Assembly: GCA_021613375.1 (NCBI GenBank)
Contig: CM038716.1
Span: 2,722,684 to 2,786,683, forward strand
From: Megaleporinus macrocephalus
Taxonomy: Eukaryota; Chordata; Actinopteri; Characiformes; Anostomidae
Direction of reading: 5' to 3'
Length of the DNA: 64,000 nt
The first letter of the stretch is position 1. Every line of letters starts with the position of its first letter. Below the pieces are notes generated by a model. The model ran no database searches. It worked only from the letters and a program-made list of their open reading frames with translations, and was not told where the DNA came from. The position numbers and the translations under genes were made by a program. This document shows, one piece after another, positions 23,927-37,565 of this stretch.

Positions 23927-24868
23927 TCTCCCAGTTAATGTTCGGGACTCTGACACAGTCTCAATATTTAAGTCTAGACTAAAAACATACTTGTTTAGTG
24001 TAGCTTTTTGTAATTAAGTTTCTCTTTTAGATAAAGGCAGGAGATCTGGGGGTTCTTGGACACAGAGGTTTATGGTAAACTGAGATGTTGGTGCTGTTGT
24101 TCCACCACTTCACGCGATCACACAGGTTTGTTGATGGTGGAGTGGGGGGACCCCAGTGTCTCAGGGTACTCTCATGTCCATGTTACCTTCTGGTTCTCTC
24201 CTTTTAGTTTAGGCTGTTATAGTTAGATCTGCCGGAGTCACCAACCACACTCTAAAATTCTGAAAATTCATATTCTCTACAGTCTTACTCCTGAGCCCAA
24301 CTAACTCTTTCTCTTTACTCTTCCTGAGGAAATGACTGTCCTCCTGTCTGTTGAAGGCTGTTGAAGGACTGATCATCGGGCCATCACCCCACCATCACCA
24401 GCCAGCTCACCTGTCCATTTACTGCTACACCCTCAGTTACATCACTGTGCCATCCAGATGCACCAGCACTGAGATAGGATGGGACTGTTTCAGCTCACGC
24501 CCACTTTACATAAAGACTGTCATAGACTGCCTCAGCCAGAGACTGCCTCAGTCATACACTGCCTCTATCTGTGCAGCTTCTAAAGCTTTGCTATCCAGAT
24601 TTCAAACAGAGACTCCTTTCTTTGGTATTTAGTTCAAACTGTAAATACTGTTTGACCAGAGGAGGATGGGTCTCCCCTTGTGAGTCTGGTTCCTCCCAAG
24701 GTTTCTTCCTCCAGTTGAGGGAGTTTTTCCTTGCCACTGTTGCCTCTGGCTTGCTCACTGGGGGATATATGTTATAACTGTTTTCAAAACTCTGTAAAGC
24801 TGCTTTGAGACAACATCGTTGTAAAAAGCGCTATATAAATAAAATTGACTTGACTTGACTTGACTTGT

Positions 24869-25379
24869 TAATTTCGCATGACGTACAAGAGCTTGTGTTT
24901 TTCTGATGTTGGAAATCTTACACTGAGGTCTGACTATGTTCTAATTTTGACTCTATTGATATAGATGACTGCATGTACAGTTATGATATCTGGCAGTCGT
25001 TTAACAGCCGGGTTTAAAAAATCTTTGTTATGTTCAATAAATTTGGAATTACTGTAGGACAGTGGTTCCCAAACTAGGGTACGTGTGTCCCTGCATTCTA
25101 CCCACGAACATCTAACTTTTTTTATAAAATCAGCACATGCTCTAATAGATATTGTACACTTAGCTGTATTTGCTGTACTACATATACTCTTAAGCACATA
25201 TTTATGTTGAAAATGACAGTACACACTATATCAGTCTATATATCTGCCTATATCTGACTATACCCACCGAAAAACTAACTATCCACGTGTTTCTCTCATT
25301 GGGCTGAACAACTGCTCATCCCATGTGGTGTAATGCTGAACGGCTGCCCATCTTGCAATCTGATGCTGCCGCTTCTTCT
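24869..25379. other. Intergenic DNA, nothing recognised
   Basis: No repeat or gene recognised. The minus-strand frame at 24934-25224 has no domain. Confidence 0.4.
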
Positions 25380-25925
25380 GCCTTGACTGGGTGCCCCTGT
25401 TTGCCTGTGTTCTGGACCAGATTTCCCATCATATTGCTGTTCAGTGCCTCTTGGAAAACTCTTCTGCAAACCAGTGGCACCTCAAAAAATTCAGTGTGCT
25501 TACTTAATTGATGATGTTTTCTTCTCCTGCTCTTATCAGTCCTTTCTTTTCTTTGACTCATTTATGCATTTTTTTTTATTGTACTGGTTTTGCTATATGG
25601 TGTTGACCAGAGGAGGACGAGTTTACCTGTTTGAGTCTGGTTCCTCTCAAGGTTTCTTAATCTTTGTTTTTGCTAACTGCTGTTTACACCAGTTCCAGGC
25701 ACATTATGACACTGACGGTGGTGGTTACTGCTTTTGCACATCTTGTACTTACAAACTGTCTTTTGTATTGTCTGTTGTATTTGCACTATTGCTTATTTAT
25801 CTCTTTTTAACTTTTTTTGCAACTTGTCTGGAGTACTGCACTGAAGACGTACCCTGACACTGTTTTCTTATACTGGACAGCCTTGTATTGGATTAACAAC
25901 AATAAAGTTGAATTGAGTTTAATTT
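25380..25925 (+). mobile_element. LINE-derived 3'-end mosaic
   Basis: At 25607-25660 the phrase 'tgaccagaggaggacgagtt' parallels the L2 3' UTR at 24653. Further on, a T-rich stretch ends in 'caacaataaagttgaattga', a typical retroposon terminus with an AATAAA word. It is probably a truncated LINE-related insertion. The 137-codon frame at 25444-25857 is inside it and not coding for a recognisable protein. Confidence 0.55.
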
Positions 25926-27330
25926 ATTTATCACTATCTGTATTAAAGGCTGCTCTGTTGGAGAAGAATGTGTTTGATGCTGGTGCCTTCTGTGCACTGC
26001 GCATTCTGGACAGTTTATTGGGTGCTGATGTTGGCATGAATCAAGTGAGCAACAACTGATCGATGTTAAGTGGAGTTACCAGGTAACTACGTTTTGGGAG
26101 CTGGACCACACCCTAATTACCTCTACCTACAATACATACAACCTCATTCTCGCTCCATTCCCGTGCCGAACAACATCGCACCCCCCACTTCCGCCATCTC
26201 CTCCCTACATTTCATCTTTATCCCAAAGACCGGAGACCCCCACCTTTTTTCAGCTCACTTCTGAGCGTGGTCCATGCTAGCAAAGCCATATATACTCCTC
26301 ATTAGTTAGGGAGTTAGGGTTGATTTCACTTTCATCGGTTTACTTCAGTTTCACTGAGTCATTAGCTTGTTAACTGCATAACGCTTATCTCTTGGCATTT
26401 CGTTGCATGTTTCTAGAGCTGCTTTGAGCTGCAGGGCTGGTAAAACTGGAATGATGCTGTTACTGTGCTGAGTATGATCTGTGACAGCCATTAATGAGCA
26501 TGTTGTTATTAGCTGTTTATTTTACAACCCACATGTGTGTAGGTTCTTCTATACATAACATTATTTCTTTAGTATTATTCACTATATTTGACTCTTGGAA
26601 GTGTCATCGCATCTTAAACATGTTTTATATTTTCAGGAGGGCTGAATTTTAAAGGCTAAACGTTTTACATCTTTCTGGAATTTCATATGTTTGTGCATTA
26701 GCTGACATTGTTAGTCACTGGGCCGAAGTTGACTGCTGTGCCAATGATCTCTGTAGGGAAGCGCTAAGCGTTCGCTGAAGCCACTAATCACTGCACTGCT
26801 TTGGTGTTGCCGAGGTCCAGCTTGTCATTCACATACCAATATGGGAGATGTCCTGTCTCCCTTAATAAATTAATGCAGGTTAATGAGTGCATAAATATCT
26901 GACCTACAGATGGTTTCTGTCCATGAGAGACCATCTGCCGGCTTACAGGGAGCCAGTCAGGGAAACATATGAGCCTGGACGAGTACAGTTTGTGATTTAA
27001 TAGGCTTGTGTGATGCCCGGTTTATCCACTGTTTTAATAAATAAATAAGGAAGTAAAGTAAGGAAATATATTTTTGGATTAGCACAAAGTGTTCAGAGTT
27101 TGTAGCCAAGCATATTGCACATTGTGCCTGCCAGAGCCAAGTACTACAGCTACTGGAGCTACAACACTGCTAGGTGTTATCACTGCAACCATTTTAGCCT
27201 GCAGGGCTTGTATCTATTAACTGCAAATAAAATCGTTAGGCCCCTTGGACCTCATTTGTAACCCTTTGTGACATTTAAATCAAATTCATTTAGAAGGTAT
27301 TTCATCAGTCCCTCAAGGCTGATGATAAAA
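25926..27330. other. Intergenic DNA, mostly unique
   Basis: Nothing recognised. A short hairpin is at 26907-26937. The 26690-27000 part is balanced in composition and unique within the window. Confidence 0.4.
26907..26937. other. 12-bp perfect-type hairpin
   Basis: CAGATGGTTTCT and AGAGACCATCTG pair over 12 positions (one G-T pair) around a 7-nt loop. Pairing stops beyond the stem, so it is too short for a microRNA precursor. Confidence 0.6.
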
Positions 27331-27333
27331 TGA

Positions 27334-27352
27334 TAATTGTCAAGTCAAGTCA
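27334..27352 (-). repeat. CAAGT repeat, possible L2 tail scrap
   Basis: Three to four CAAGT/GTCAA units are the complement of the L2 TTGAC tail. No body of an L2 follows, so this is only suggestive. Confidence 0.4.
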
Positions 27353-29659
27353 AGAGGGCAGTGACACTAGAGAAGTTATTTTTTTGTGCAATATGCCCCT
27401 TTATTCAGTCCTGTGGACTCGAGAGGTATTGGCTTTTCCTACCTGTAACTTCCATGCATATCAACTGCATCTCCAGTAACCACATGCAGGCAGATTTAGG
27501 CCCCTATTTGCCAAGAGCCCTGTGAAAATACAAATTTTAAATAATGACCAAGGCACAAAATGTTTGTTACAGTAGATAGTTGGTTAGGTGGTCATTTAGT
27601 GTTACTGGGGTGGCACTGGGACACTTTAGCATTCACATTACTGGTTTTCCCTGACTCTGCACTGGACCCTGTACTTGCCATTACTTTGCACGGTCTACGA
27701 ATGATTGGATCGCCCGGGCCATATGCTAATACCAGGTGTAAACAGACCCCACATGTGTTGAAAAGCTTCTTAAAAAGTTTTGGCCTTTTTGTGGTAAACA
27801 CAAAGAGAGCATGTAGACACTGCATTCAGGCTTTTTGGCTGTCTAAAGCAATCCAGACACATCCTGAGAGCAACTGAACCAGCAGTCTCAAGAAAGTGCA
27901 AGAGCCATCAATATTCCTTTTAAACTGGGTTAAACAGATGCTAGCTTTCAATAATTCAATGACAAATGTCTAAAAAAAATCTCAGCTAGCATGCAAGGAA
28001 AAAGTAGTGAAGTCTGCCGAAGCTGAGGGTAGTGGCTTTCACCTATTTTGGGCTTTCAGCAGCCATTCAATTAGAGCTTTTATGGACCAACTAACTGTCA
28101 AACCTTAAACTCAACATCATCAGCTGGGTGTCGGTATATTATGAAAAGTCTTGAGAAGCTTATGAGCATAGAGTGCTCTGGACAGTTGTGCTAAGCATAG
28201 GAAAAAAACAATAAGTCCCATTTCAGTGTAGCAGGAGTAGCAATATCACACATTTCAACCAATGCACAGTCAGTAAGGGTTTCAACAGCAGTTCAATGGA
28301 CCCACGTTACCAGGCCTATCTTTAGTCCAAATCCAACCCTTTACTTCACGTGTGATACAGAAGTAAACACAGTATGACTGAACATGACTGAGCGTATTCA
28401 ATATGCACTAGTACAACCTTCACATCAGTCCAACTCAACAGATTAATTACCATTAAGCAGTGTACAAACTAATATCTCATTGAACTTGTGAAGTAAACCA
28501 TGAGAAACAAACCTAAATTCACACCTAACAAGGAGTATCTTTATCATAATCCTGTGTGTGGGAATGAACTCTGCACAGCACCGTCATCAAAACGCCTGTT
28601 TCTACGCCTGTTGCTATGGCTTCACGTCTTTCATAGGCAAGGGCAGACAGTGTAAACAAATAAACATGACACTTTCTCATGAGAAGACACAAACTCACAG
28701 CTATTCAAAATCATGCTTACTTCAAGGCCATTTTTTCCTTTTTTTATAGAAAAGAGAGCAAAGAACACAAAGGTGTCTCACACAGATCAAATCTCTTTAT
28801 CCAGTATATATCACTGCTTTGAGACTGAGTTTGTGTCCCTTTGTAAACATTTTCCTTTATGACAGATACACAAAAAAAAAAACAGCTACTTTTTTCTGTT
28901 TGAGCGGATTCCACAATTAAAACAAGCACTGAAATTCTTTACTCTTTTCCATAGACTTTGTTCGGCTTGCTCCACTTTATTGTCTGCTGTTTGTCCTCCA
29001 TGTTAGAAGTCGAGTGAAAATTGTTATTTAATCTTAAGGTAAGTTCCAGGACAGCTGGGCTTGTTGAACGAACATGGCAGGTGCATCCGTGTTCTTTGGC
29101 GTATGCGGGTGTGACATATAAAAGAAGAAGAAAATCATACCTGCAGTCTGAACATAGCCCAAAATCCTTACTGCCAATGATTCTCTGAGGTCTAGGGGTC
29201 TCCCTTTATGTTGCTCATATCAAATAAAAATGTTGTAGCCTCTTGGAACAGAAATGACTGGCATTACAGACAGTGGTGAAAACATTTAATTGGCGGAAAA
29301 ACATTTGATTTCCTTTTTCGCCGAAGGACTACTTACCCAATGTACACAATGTGATTTGTATATACGAGCAAGACATTTGTTTGCTTGCGGTTAGCAACTG
29401 TCAACCATTATCCCCTCATTTCTTGAACTGACTTAAATGAAATACTTCATTTGCCCCCGAAAGGCAATTTATAAGTGAGCATTAAACATGTCAATTACAG
29501 ACGAAGATATTCGCGAATAAGATAAATAATAAAATACACAGTAAGCACAACCTGATGGCCTCAGGCATAATTGACACTCTCTGTCATCTACATCTAGGGC
29601 AGCGCTAACGAAGGCCCACAGGCAACGATGTAATGTTGTAGTGCAATTGTTGTAATACA
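27353..29659. other. Intergenic DNA, nothing recognised
   Basis: Frames at 27560-27877 and 28558-28929 overlap on both strands and show no domain. Confidence 0.4.
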
Positions 29660-30428
29660 CAATCAGCTCCACTTACCATGTAGCAGCACTTTGCAGTCAG
29701 ACTGTAGTATGCCGTAAGCCGTGTTAGTGCCCTGTCATCCTGTGATCCTTGAATGTTCAGGACCCCCACAAGACCACCACAGAGCAGGTATTATTAGGGA
29801 GCTGGTGGTGTGTTTGTGTGGGTTGTACTTGTGTGAGTGGATCAGACACCCAATGACTTTAAACACTCCATACACTGTCCACACTATTTGACACTCCTAC
29901 CTTGCTGGTCCACCATGTAAAGATGTAATGTCGGAGCTATAGCTCATCTGTTGCTGAACATATCATCCTCTAGTGCTTTATCAGTGGTCACAGGATGCAG
30001 CCCATTGGATTTCTGGTTGGTGGGCTGTTCTCAGTCCAGCAGTGAAACTGAGGTGTTTAAACATTCGAGCAGCACTGCTGTGTCTGATCCATTCACACCA
30101 GCACAACACACACTAACAAACCACCACCACTACAGTGTCACTGCGGTGCTGAAAATGATCTACCTGCTCTGTGATGGTCTTGTGGGGGTCCTGATCATTG
30201 AAAAACAGGATGATAGGGGACTAACAAAGCATACAGGTGAACTGCAATTACAGACCATCTGGTATACTTTGTTAGTTCTCTATCATCCTATTCTTCAAGA
30301 GTCAGAACCCCCACAGAACCATTCACAGCACTGCAGTGACATGGTGGTGGTGTTTTAGTGTGTTGTGCTGGCGTGAGTAGATCAGACACAGCAGTGCTGC
30401 TGGAGCTTTTAAAGAAAGCATTTAAATA
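29660..30428. mobile_element. Family P element, near-complete copy
   Basis: Shares with 7226-8010 the phrases 'aggaccaccacagagcaggt'-like, 'gttctcagtccagcagtgaa' and 'agcagcactgctgtgtctga'. Its second half (30260-30428) repeats the left-end phrase in the same sense after an inverted junction near 30245, so the copy is rearranged. The 135-codon frame at 29951-30358 is repeat sequence. Confidence 0.7.
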
Positions 30429-31638
30429 GTGATTTCAGGCACTCTCACTGTCTCACTACTCACTCTTGTAACTGAAGACATAGCAATAGGTTTGCAATTT
30501 TAAGCTGTGCTCCAACAACAACGTGGGAGCTTAATGTCTCTTTTTCTGAGATGATATGCATCACTAGCTCTAATTTTTGGCAAGTCCTGCAAGCACCACA
30601 TATAAACAAGAGCTGTGATTAATCTGTTAGTCAGGCTAACGGTAATGTTGGATTGAGTAGGCTGTTCAGTACAACTGAACCGTACACAAACAAAAACGAG
30701 CCCTGAACATAAAAAGAATTACGCACTGTACAAGTGTTCGTAGCGTACTAGATGGTGGATTGTTACTTTTGAATATGCCTTTTAACAACCTTAGATATTT
30801 TACAGAACTCAAGAGCTATACAAGCTTGACTCTGACCTCAAAACAGGACTCCCTGAACTTTTATGTGCTTCTGAGCTTTCCCTATTGCTTTTATTAATGA
30901 TGTTATTTCACATTCAACTTCTAAACCCACATGCAGGCTCTTGCCCTCCTATCCTTGCTCTCTTCTCATATCTCCTTATTCTCATCTGTTTTACTTTTTG
31001 TCGATGCTGGAAAAACAAAAACACTTTATGTCAACATGGTGCCAACAGCAGCCCTTTCCAATGATTATGGTTGTTGGAAATAAATTTCCACAATAAACCT
31101 ATCCAGTCTTGGCATTTTATGTGGGGTTACATGTCGGATGAGTTACATTATGGAGTCGGCCTCAGATGAGAATATGAGCTAAAACTACACTTATGGTGAC
31201 TCACAGTCTTTTATGGATGTTTCTTTCTTCTTCATAGCTGTGTTATTTTACCAGAGAAACATACTTTAACATGTATTATCCTGTTTAGCAATAAAAAGCC
31301 ACCCTTTCTCTCTCTTTATGTCCATAAAAGCATGTCTTTTACAGTTTTACAGCTATTTTAAAACATAATATCGAATTGTTGGTCTTTCAGTGATGAAACG
31401 CAATAGATACCCATCTAGTGCTTTTAATATTCTCATATTCAAGTATCTGTGCACATCCCTAGCTATGAACCAGAGAAGCATTTGACTACAGGTGTAAATG
31501 CATGAGTGATGAGTGATGATCTCGTTAACTCAGGAGAAAAGGTTAATAAAGACAGGACACCTGATGTCACTCTATCATGCTGATTAGAAGAACAGACTGG
31601 TAGCTTTAAAGGTGCTTTAAAGTTTTTTTCTGTTAACC
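30429..31638. other. Intergenic DNA, nothing recognised
   Basis: No repeat or coding sequence recognised. Confidence 0.4.
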
Positions 31639-32560
31639 ATGGTTACCTCTAAGGAAACACGTGCAGTCATCATTGCATTGTATCAAGAGGTTTTACAGGC
31701 AAGAATACTGCTGCTTGTAAGATAGCACCCAAATCAACCATTGATCCAATGATCAAGAACTTCAAGGAGAGTGGTTCAGTTGCAGTGAAGAAGGTTTTAG
31801 GGTGCCCAAGATAGTCAAGCAAGCGTGAGGGCAAGTCTGAGGGCATGTGAATGCAAAGTGAGACAAAGGCTTTTGGAGGATGGCTTGGTGTCAAGAAGGG
31901 CAGAAAAGAAGCCACTTGTCTCCAAGGAAAACCGCAAGGACAGACTGACATTCTGCAGGAAGTATAGGGATTGGACTGCAGAAGATTGGGGTAAAGTTAT
32001 TTTCTCTGATGAAGCCCCTTCAGACTGTTTGGGACATCTGGAAAAATGATTGTCTGGAGTAGAAAAGGTGAGCGCTACAATGAGTCCTGTTTCATGCCAA
32101 CAGTGAAGCATCCTGAGACCATTCGTGTGTGGTTGCTTCTCATCCAGGGAAGTGGGTTCACTGAAAATTTCGCCCAAGAACACTGCCATGAATAAGGAAT
32201 GATATCAAAACATCCTCCAGGAGCAACTTCTCCCATTGATCCAGGAGCAATCTGGAGATGAACAATGCGTGATGGAGCATCATGTCACAAGGCAAAGGTG
32301 ATGACCAAGTGGCTCGGTGAACAAAACATTGAAATTCTGGGTCCATAGCCAGGAAACTCCCCAGATCTCCATCCTATTGAGAATCTGTGGTCAATCCTCA
32401 GAAAGAATTCAAACAAAAACCCAGAAACTGTGATCAACTCCAATCACTGATTAGGCAAGAATGGGTTGCCATAATTCAAGATTTTGCCCAGAAGCTGATG
32501 TCCATCATGCCCAGGCAAATTGCAGAAGTTTTAAAGAAGAAGGGTCAACACTGTAAATAT
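31639..32560 (+). pseudogene. Tc1/mariner transposase, decayed
   Basis: Starts at an ATG followed by MVTSKETRAVIIALYQE-like residues, a helix-turn-helix N-terminus of the Tc1 type. It continues through RLTFCRKYRDWTAEDWGKVI and FSDEAPS (first catalytic aspartate), PGNSPDLHPIENLWSIL-like residues near 32350 (last catalytic acidic residue), and a C-terminal LMSIMPRQIAEVLKKKG at about 32495-32545. Several frameshifts and stops break it. Length and order fit a once complete, about 340-residue DDE transposase. Terminal repeats could not be placed. Confidence 0.85.
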
Positions 32561-35500
32561 GTATTTGTCAATAGAAACATTAACACATGTTTGGAATGCT
32601 TAAAATTGTGCTTCCATATACCATATAAACATCTGACAACAGCTTAGAAATAAACAGAGGCAGGAAACGTTTCTCAAATTTCTCAAAACTAAACTGTCAT
32701 TCCACAACTCACAGTGTTACAAGGCATTATCAGGTAAAATGGGTAATTTTCAGAAGAAAGCTTTAGCTGTGTAATTTTTTATGTACTTATTTATTTTAAG
32801 GTGGAATAAGGCAAACCCATCATAATTTTCTGCATAAGATTTCTGCATTTATCTTATTATTCAAGTGAACATGTAAACAGCATATTCCAATTTCTTAAAA
32901 CAGATTAAAGCCTGAAGTCTAATAAGAAAGAGCTGGATTTTAGCCTATTAGGGTTTTCTCAGTGCGTGTATACTCTTTACCAGATTCTTTTAGATTTCTC
33001 AGTTTGCGCATGTGTGAAAATAACTTATTTAAGTTCATAATGTAGGTTCACATTTTCAGGTAAAGTGACTGGATGTTTAAAGGAAGCCACCGTGGAAAAT
33101 TAGAATTTTGTTTTATGTTTATGTCACATCTTCATCAGTGAATTTATTGGCTGGCTGCAAAGCAGAAATTAGATTATGGCTTGACTCATGTAGACCTGGA
33201 GTTCTGCCATCATCTGTTTACTCCAGTGCATATCAGTTAGCTGATATCAGCAGCGATAAATCCAGTACATTTGTTGAAACTGATGTTTGACAACACCACA
33301 GCAGGTTAGAACCTAAAATGCAAACTCATCTTGAACTTGAGATGGACAAGAACTTGGGCGCTATGTCCGTGATCTCGAGTGACCTGCCATGAGACGCTGC
33401 GGTAGGCTACTTTTCTCGAGTGGTATGCAATATAGTTTACTTTGTAAACCCATTGACATCATCAAAATGACTGAGCTATAGTCTGTCATTTGATCATCTT
33501 GGCAAATGATCCTTTTTATGGTGAAACATTGCACAACTGTTGCGCAATAGAACAATATATAAACGCATCTCACCCTTTTCTCTGCCTTCTTTTTCTCAAC
33601 TAAACATCTTTAAATGTCCCATTTCTTTAAATGTCACACTCAACTCACATCACTGCAGAAGAAGACAGTAGTCAGTCTTTTGCTGATATGGTATCTTGGC
33701 CAACCAGATCCCACCACAGATCTTGTTTTGGGAAGTGCACTCATCTACTTTTTCTTTAGAAAAACACACTTTACTCTAAGTACCTGGTTCTAACTGTGAA
33801 TTTGGATATAGCCACCAATCAGCATCTGTGAAGTGTTCTGGCAAAGCGTCCTAAGTTGTTGAATCTGACTGTACTGCATATTTATTGAAATCTTCCTATA
33901 TGAAATTATAGGTAGGACATGTTGATAGCTTCAGTCATGTTCCCGGAAGTACAACTATAGGCATTGTTGTAGGAACCCGGGGGGTGGGGGGACATGTTCT
34001 ATACAATATCAGAAACAGATTTGTCCCACCCGAAAATAAACCCACAGAAAAGCGAAAACTGTTTAAAAAACTTTTATTTTAAAAGTGTGTTAGCAACTGG
34101 CTTTGCATGTTAGGTGGTCTGGATCTTTCACTTTGTTAAGGCTTGTGTTGAGATGCCTGTTCAGAAATATCCTGCAGTCAGCAGCTTCACTGACCTGATC
34201 TTTCGCCTAGTTGGAGGGTCGGGTAGCTTGCGCCAGCTTTAAACGTGAGTTCAGTAATGAGAGCAGTAAATAGCAATGATGATCATATATACTGAAATAA
34301 AAACGACTTTAGTATAATGTGTTGTTATGGTAACATACATTGTTATACATTAATATACATTGTTTTTGTCATGTCATTTCAGCATCATGCAACCAAAGAA
34401 AATATATTTTTTATTTATACGTCTATATAATCCAGACAAAAGTTTTCTGACAGCAGTATATATTATAGGTAATATTTTAGGGGATAGGGTGGCCTTTGAT
34501 TCATATTAGCAAATGTGTCCTCCCAATGTCAAATCCACTCCTACGCCCTTGACTATAGGTAGGATGTTTTGCTAATCAGAAGCACAGGGAAGATACTTTG
34601 TTAGCCTAAATCACCTATTGGTGGTGAAAACAAGGTTCCATTAACAATAAAACACAATACAATTTTGAAAAACTAAGTTACTGCATTATGTGATGCACAA
34701 TAGCACTGATCTATGGGTAGGACAAATTCTTGGAAACCCCAGCCAATGAACAGTCCAAAGGAAAACCTTTATCTCCATTTTTTGGTAAACGTTTATTTGT
34801 CTGCAGCATTTGAACGCAACAGATTGAAATGTTTACCTTATATTGTGTAAACATTTCATTGATGAATAGACCAATAGAAAAGCTCCAAAAATAGCTTGGA
34901 AAAATGTCCATTGGCTTACATTAAAAGTGACTTTTAGGTATCCCCTGTAAAGTTGGCATTTTGCTGATACATGTTATATACATGATATGTATATAAAAAA
35001 TAAACAGTGGTGTTTGTATGTGAAAGAATCCAATCAAAGACCCTGTACTCCTCGATGGCCCCTGGGCTCCAGTCCGGGTGAAAGCCGTGCATAAAATTTG
35101 CCCCTGACGGACAGAATAAAGACTTCTAATGAATCAGGTTTCTTTTAAGCAGAGTAAATCCTCTGGAAGGTCATCATGTTTGTTCACAACAATGGTACAC
35201 TTTGTCAGTCATCAGACAGCATTAGTCCTGGCACAGCCACAGTAAAGCCATTATGACAAACAAACGCTTAAGTTATCAGAAGAGTATTTCAGTGTCGCAT
35301 GCAGTTTGCACTGCCGCCATCAATGTCTTTTTATAGTGACAGTTGCTGCCTTCGAATCTTGCAAGTCACACCTGTTGTCTTGGAGTCTGTCAGGTTCAGA
35401 AATCACGTAGAACAAGACAGCTCAATGAATTGGAGCTAACTTCACTTCGCACAACACGCAAGCCATGCTAGCAGAAGCCACTGAGTGCTCCCTGTTATGG

Positions 35501-36160
35501 GACAGGTTTTCTTATTGTTTGCTAATTAATCATTGTGGTGCAATAACTTTGTATCTGTTGTATCAGCTGCTGCATTGTTGGTGAACTAAAAGGAAAGGTG
35601 TACTAATAGGAAACAAAAACATTAAGGGCTTCAGGATTCAGTGCTTTCTTAAAGGGCAAAGGGAGGAAAATAATCCCTTTCTTTCTTTAAAAAAACACAA
35701 AGAACCACAAATAGAGATAACACAAAGTACTGTCACTCAGAGACCCGGCTTTAGTCTCTATCTTGTTCGATGCTTCTGGCCATAGATTGCACGGAGCTTT
35801 ACCACAAGAGACGTCTCTGAATTGCTGAGTTGTTTCTCCATCATGAGAGAGAACTGCTGCACTGCCACACTGTTTATAAACCTCAAGTCCCACTTCGACC
35901 CTGAATAGCCGATGGTGCAGAATTCCTTCATTATTTCCGAGCGCCTTAATGAGAATAACTCCTCTTTTTTTTTGTTGTTTTTTGAAATTTTATTCAGCCG
36001 CGAGGTCTCTTTGTGTAGCAACTCAAGAGGGCACGTTAATAGACATGGAGCGCTGTGTATAACAGGAACTTGGCAAAAGGGGAAGATGTTTTCTCCAAGG
36101 AACCAATTTTTCTGAAAGACAAACATGATTCTGTGTCGACTTGCCTTAAAGATAAATGCA
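32561..36160. other. Intergenic DNA, mostly unrecognised
   Basis: No gene recognised. The part 33960-34560 has a G-rich run and looks like an old diverged repeat. 35140-35480 and 35740-36070 are unique and balanced in composition. The 150-codon minus-strand frame at 35758-36210 overlaps a simple repeat at its N-terminal side and shows no domain. Confidence 0.4.
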
Positions 36161-36164
36161 GGAA

Positions 36165-36755
36165 ACATAGACATATACACACAAATACACACGTAAATAC
36201 CAAATCCCACACAAATTTAACCACACACACATCCATACACACCAACACCTACACCTACACACCCTATACACACCATCCCACACACATTTAACCACACACA
36301 CATCCATACACACCTACACACCCTATAAACACCATCCCACACACATTTAACCACACACACACATTCATACATAAAACACATACACATTCCACCAACACCC
36401 ACAAACTCAGACACCAAATTACACACACAACACCCACCTACACCCACACACCAAACCCCCACAGTGACACCAGCCCACATACACACCCCTTTACACAAAA
36501 CAAACATACACACAAAACCACATACACTCACAATACCCACCACCCAAACACAACACCTATACACCCATACACATACACCCATATACACACAAACACAAAC
36601 CAACCTACACACACACATACACACCAAACCACATACACATTTGCAGAGTAACACCCACAAACACCAGCCCACACTCACATCAATACACACAACACGCACA
36701 CAACACCCAAACACAAACACACCAACCCTACACACACACATATACACGGACATCC
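36165..36755. repeat. Degenerate CA/ACACC-rich block
   Basis: About 590 bp almost free of G on the plus strand, built of ACACAC, ACACC and ACATAC words. Internal repeats include 'catttaaccacacacacatc' twice, about 60 bp apart. The 180-codon minus-strand frame is a by-product of low complexity. Confidence 0.93.
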
Positions 36756-36832
36756 TCAAACACCAAAGATTATGTTAAATTTAGATTAAAGTTATAATGT
36801 ACATAGAAATAACGATTGTTGCCAGCACAATA

Positions 36833-37440
36833 CCAACACATATTACTGTCACATCTGCAGTCACATTTTCAAAACTCTAAACACAGTAAACGCAACATCA
36901 GTCTTTTGTGGCCTATACCATTAATACAGTTCATATAGTTTTTTTGCATAAAATGCAGTCTTTTAACATGTTTCTAAAATACTTACATTTTCTGTACATA
37001 CAAGCTTACCCTTAATTTTCATGTCTTATTTACAAAAGCTTGCACACAGCATGTCAAAAACGAAAACCTAAGGTTCAAAACCTTAAATATCAAAACCTTT
37101 GTGTAATAAAAAATGCATAGTTTTGCAAAAAACAAGTGACACATAATACACATTTTTTGGTGTACGGATTATTGAAATAAAAGTGCAGTAATAGACCTAC
37201 AGCTGATTCCAGTCCCAGCTGGAGACACAGCCAGTTGCTGCCAGTGACATGGACACATAAAAAAGACACTTGTTTGGACTGAGTTTGATCAATGTGGGCA
37301 CAGGAGCAGAGAGAGTGACAGAGGAAAGAAAAGTCATGACTGCCCAAGAAAGAGGAATAGCTGGGCCAGGGCGAGAGAGATAGATATATTGGGTAAAACG
37401 AGAATAACCCTGCGAGGGGAGTCCGTCTTCGTAGCAACAG
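36833..37440 (+). mobile_element. IS630-like element, copy A1 (left part)
   Basis: About 600 bp closely similar to 43767-44300 and, inverted, to 45206-45885. It runs from 'catctgcagtcacattttca' through 'gacctacagctgattccagt' to 'ccagggcgagagag'. The conserved right portion is the start of a transposase frame seen better in the inverted copy. A CAG run follows at about 37437-37458. The distal transposase and other terminus are missing. Confidence 0.8.
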
Positions 37441-37565
37441 CAGCAGCAGCAGCAGCATTTGGGAGAATATGATGCAGCATTTAAAAGCAGCAGTGAACCA
37501 GTTTGAATTGAGCTGTAATCTGTAAACATGAGCAAGTTGTCACTTTAGGATCATTTGAGTCTGAG

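Larger units (their letters stand above)
21800..24868 (+). mobile_element. L2-type LINE, 5'-truncated, little decayed
   Basis: A 3.07-kb retroposon. It has a C-terminal endonuclease-to-RT linker, a reverse transcriptase, a long 3' UTR (from about 24010), and the tail 'cgctatataaataaaattga' followed by repeated TTGAC units. The endonuclease-encoding 5' part is missing, as expected for truncated insertion. L2 elements end in short tandem repeats instead of poly(A), as seen here. The long frames suggest fairly recent insertion. Confidence 0.93.

Noticed and set aside
25444..25857. 137-codon hydrophobic frame
   Set aside because: Falls in a LINE-like 3' tail that is T-rich; hydrophobicity follows from base composition.
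26907..26937. Possible microRNA precursor hairpin
   Set aside because: The stem is only 12 bp and pairing does not extend; microRNA precursors need about 25-30 bp.
35758..36210. 150-codon minus-strand frame
   Set aside because: No recognisable domain, N-terminal part overlaps simple repeats, and overlapping frames are open on the other strand.
36217..36759. 180-codon minus-strand frame, the longest outside transposons and LINEs
   Set aside because: Lies entirely in the CA-rich low-complexity block; composition explains the lack of stops.
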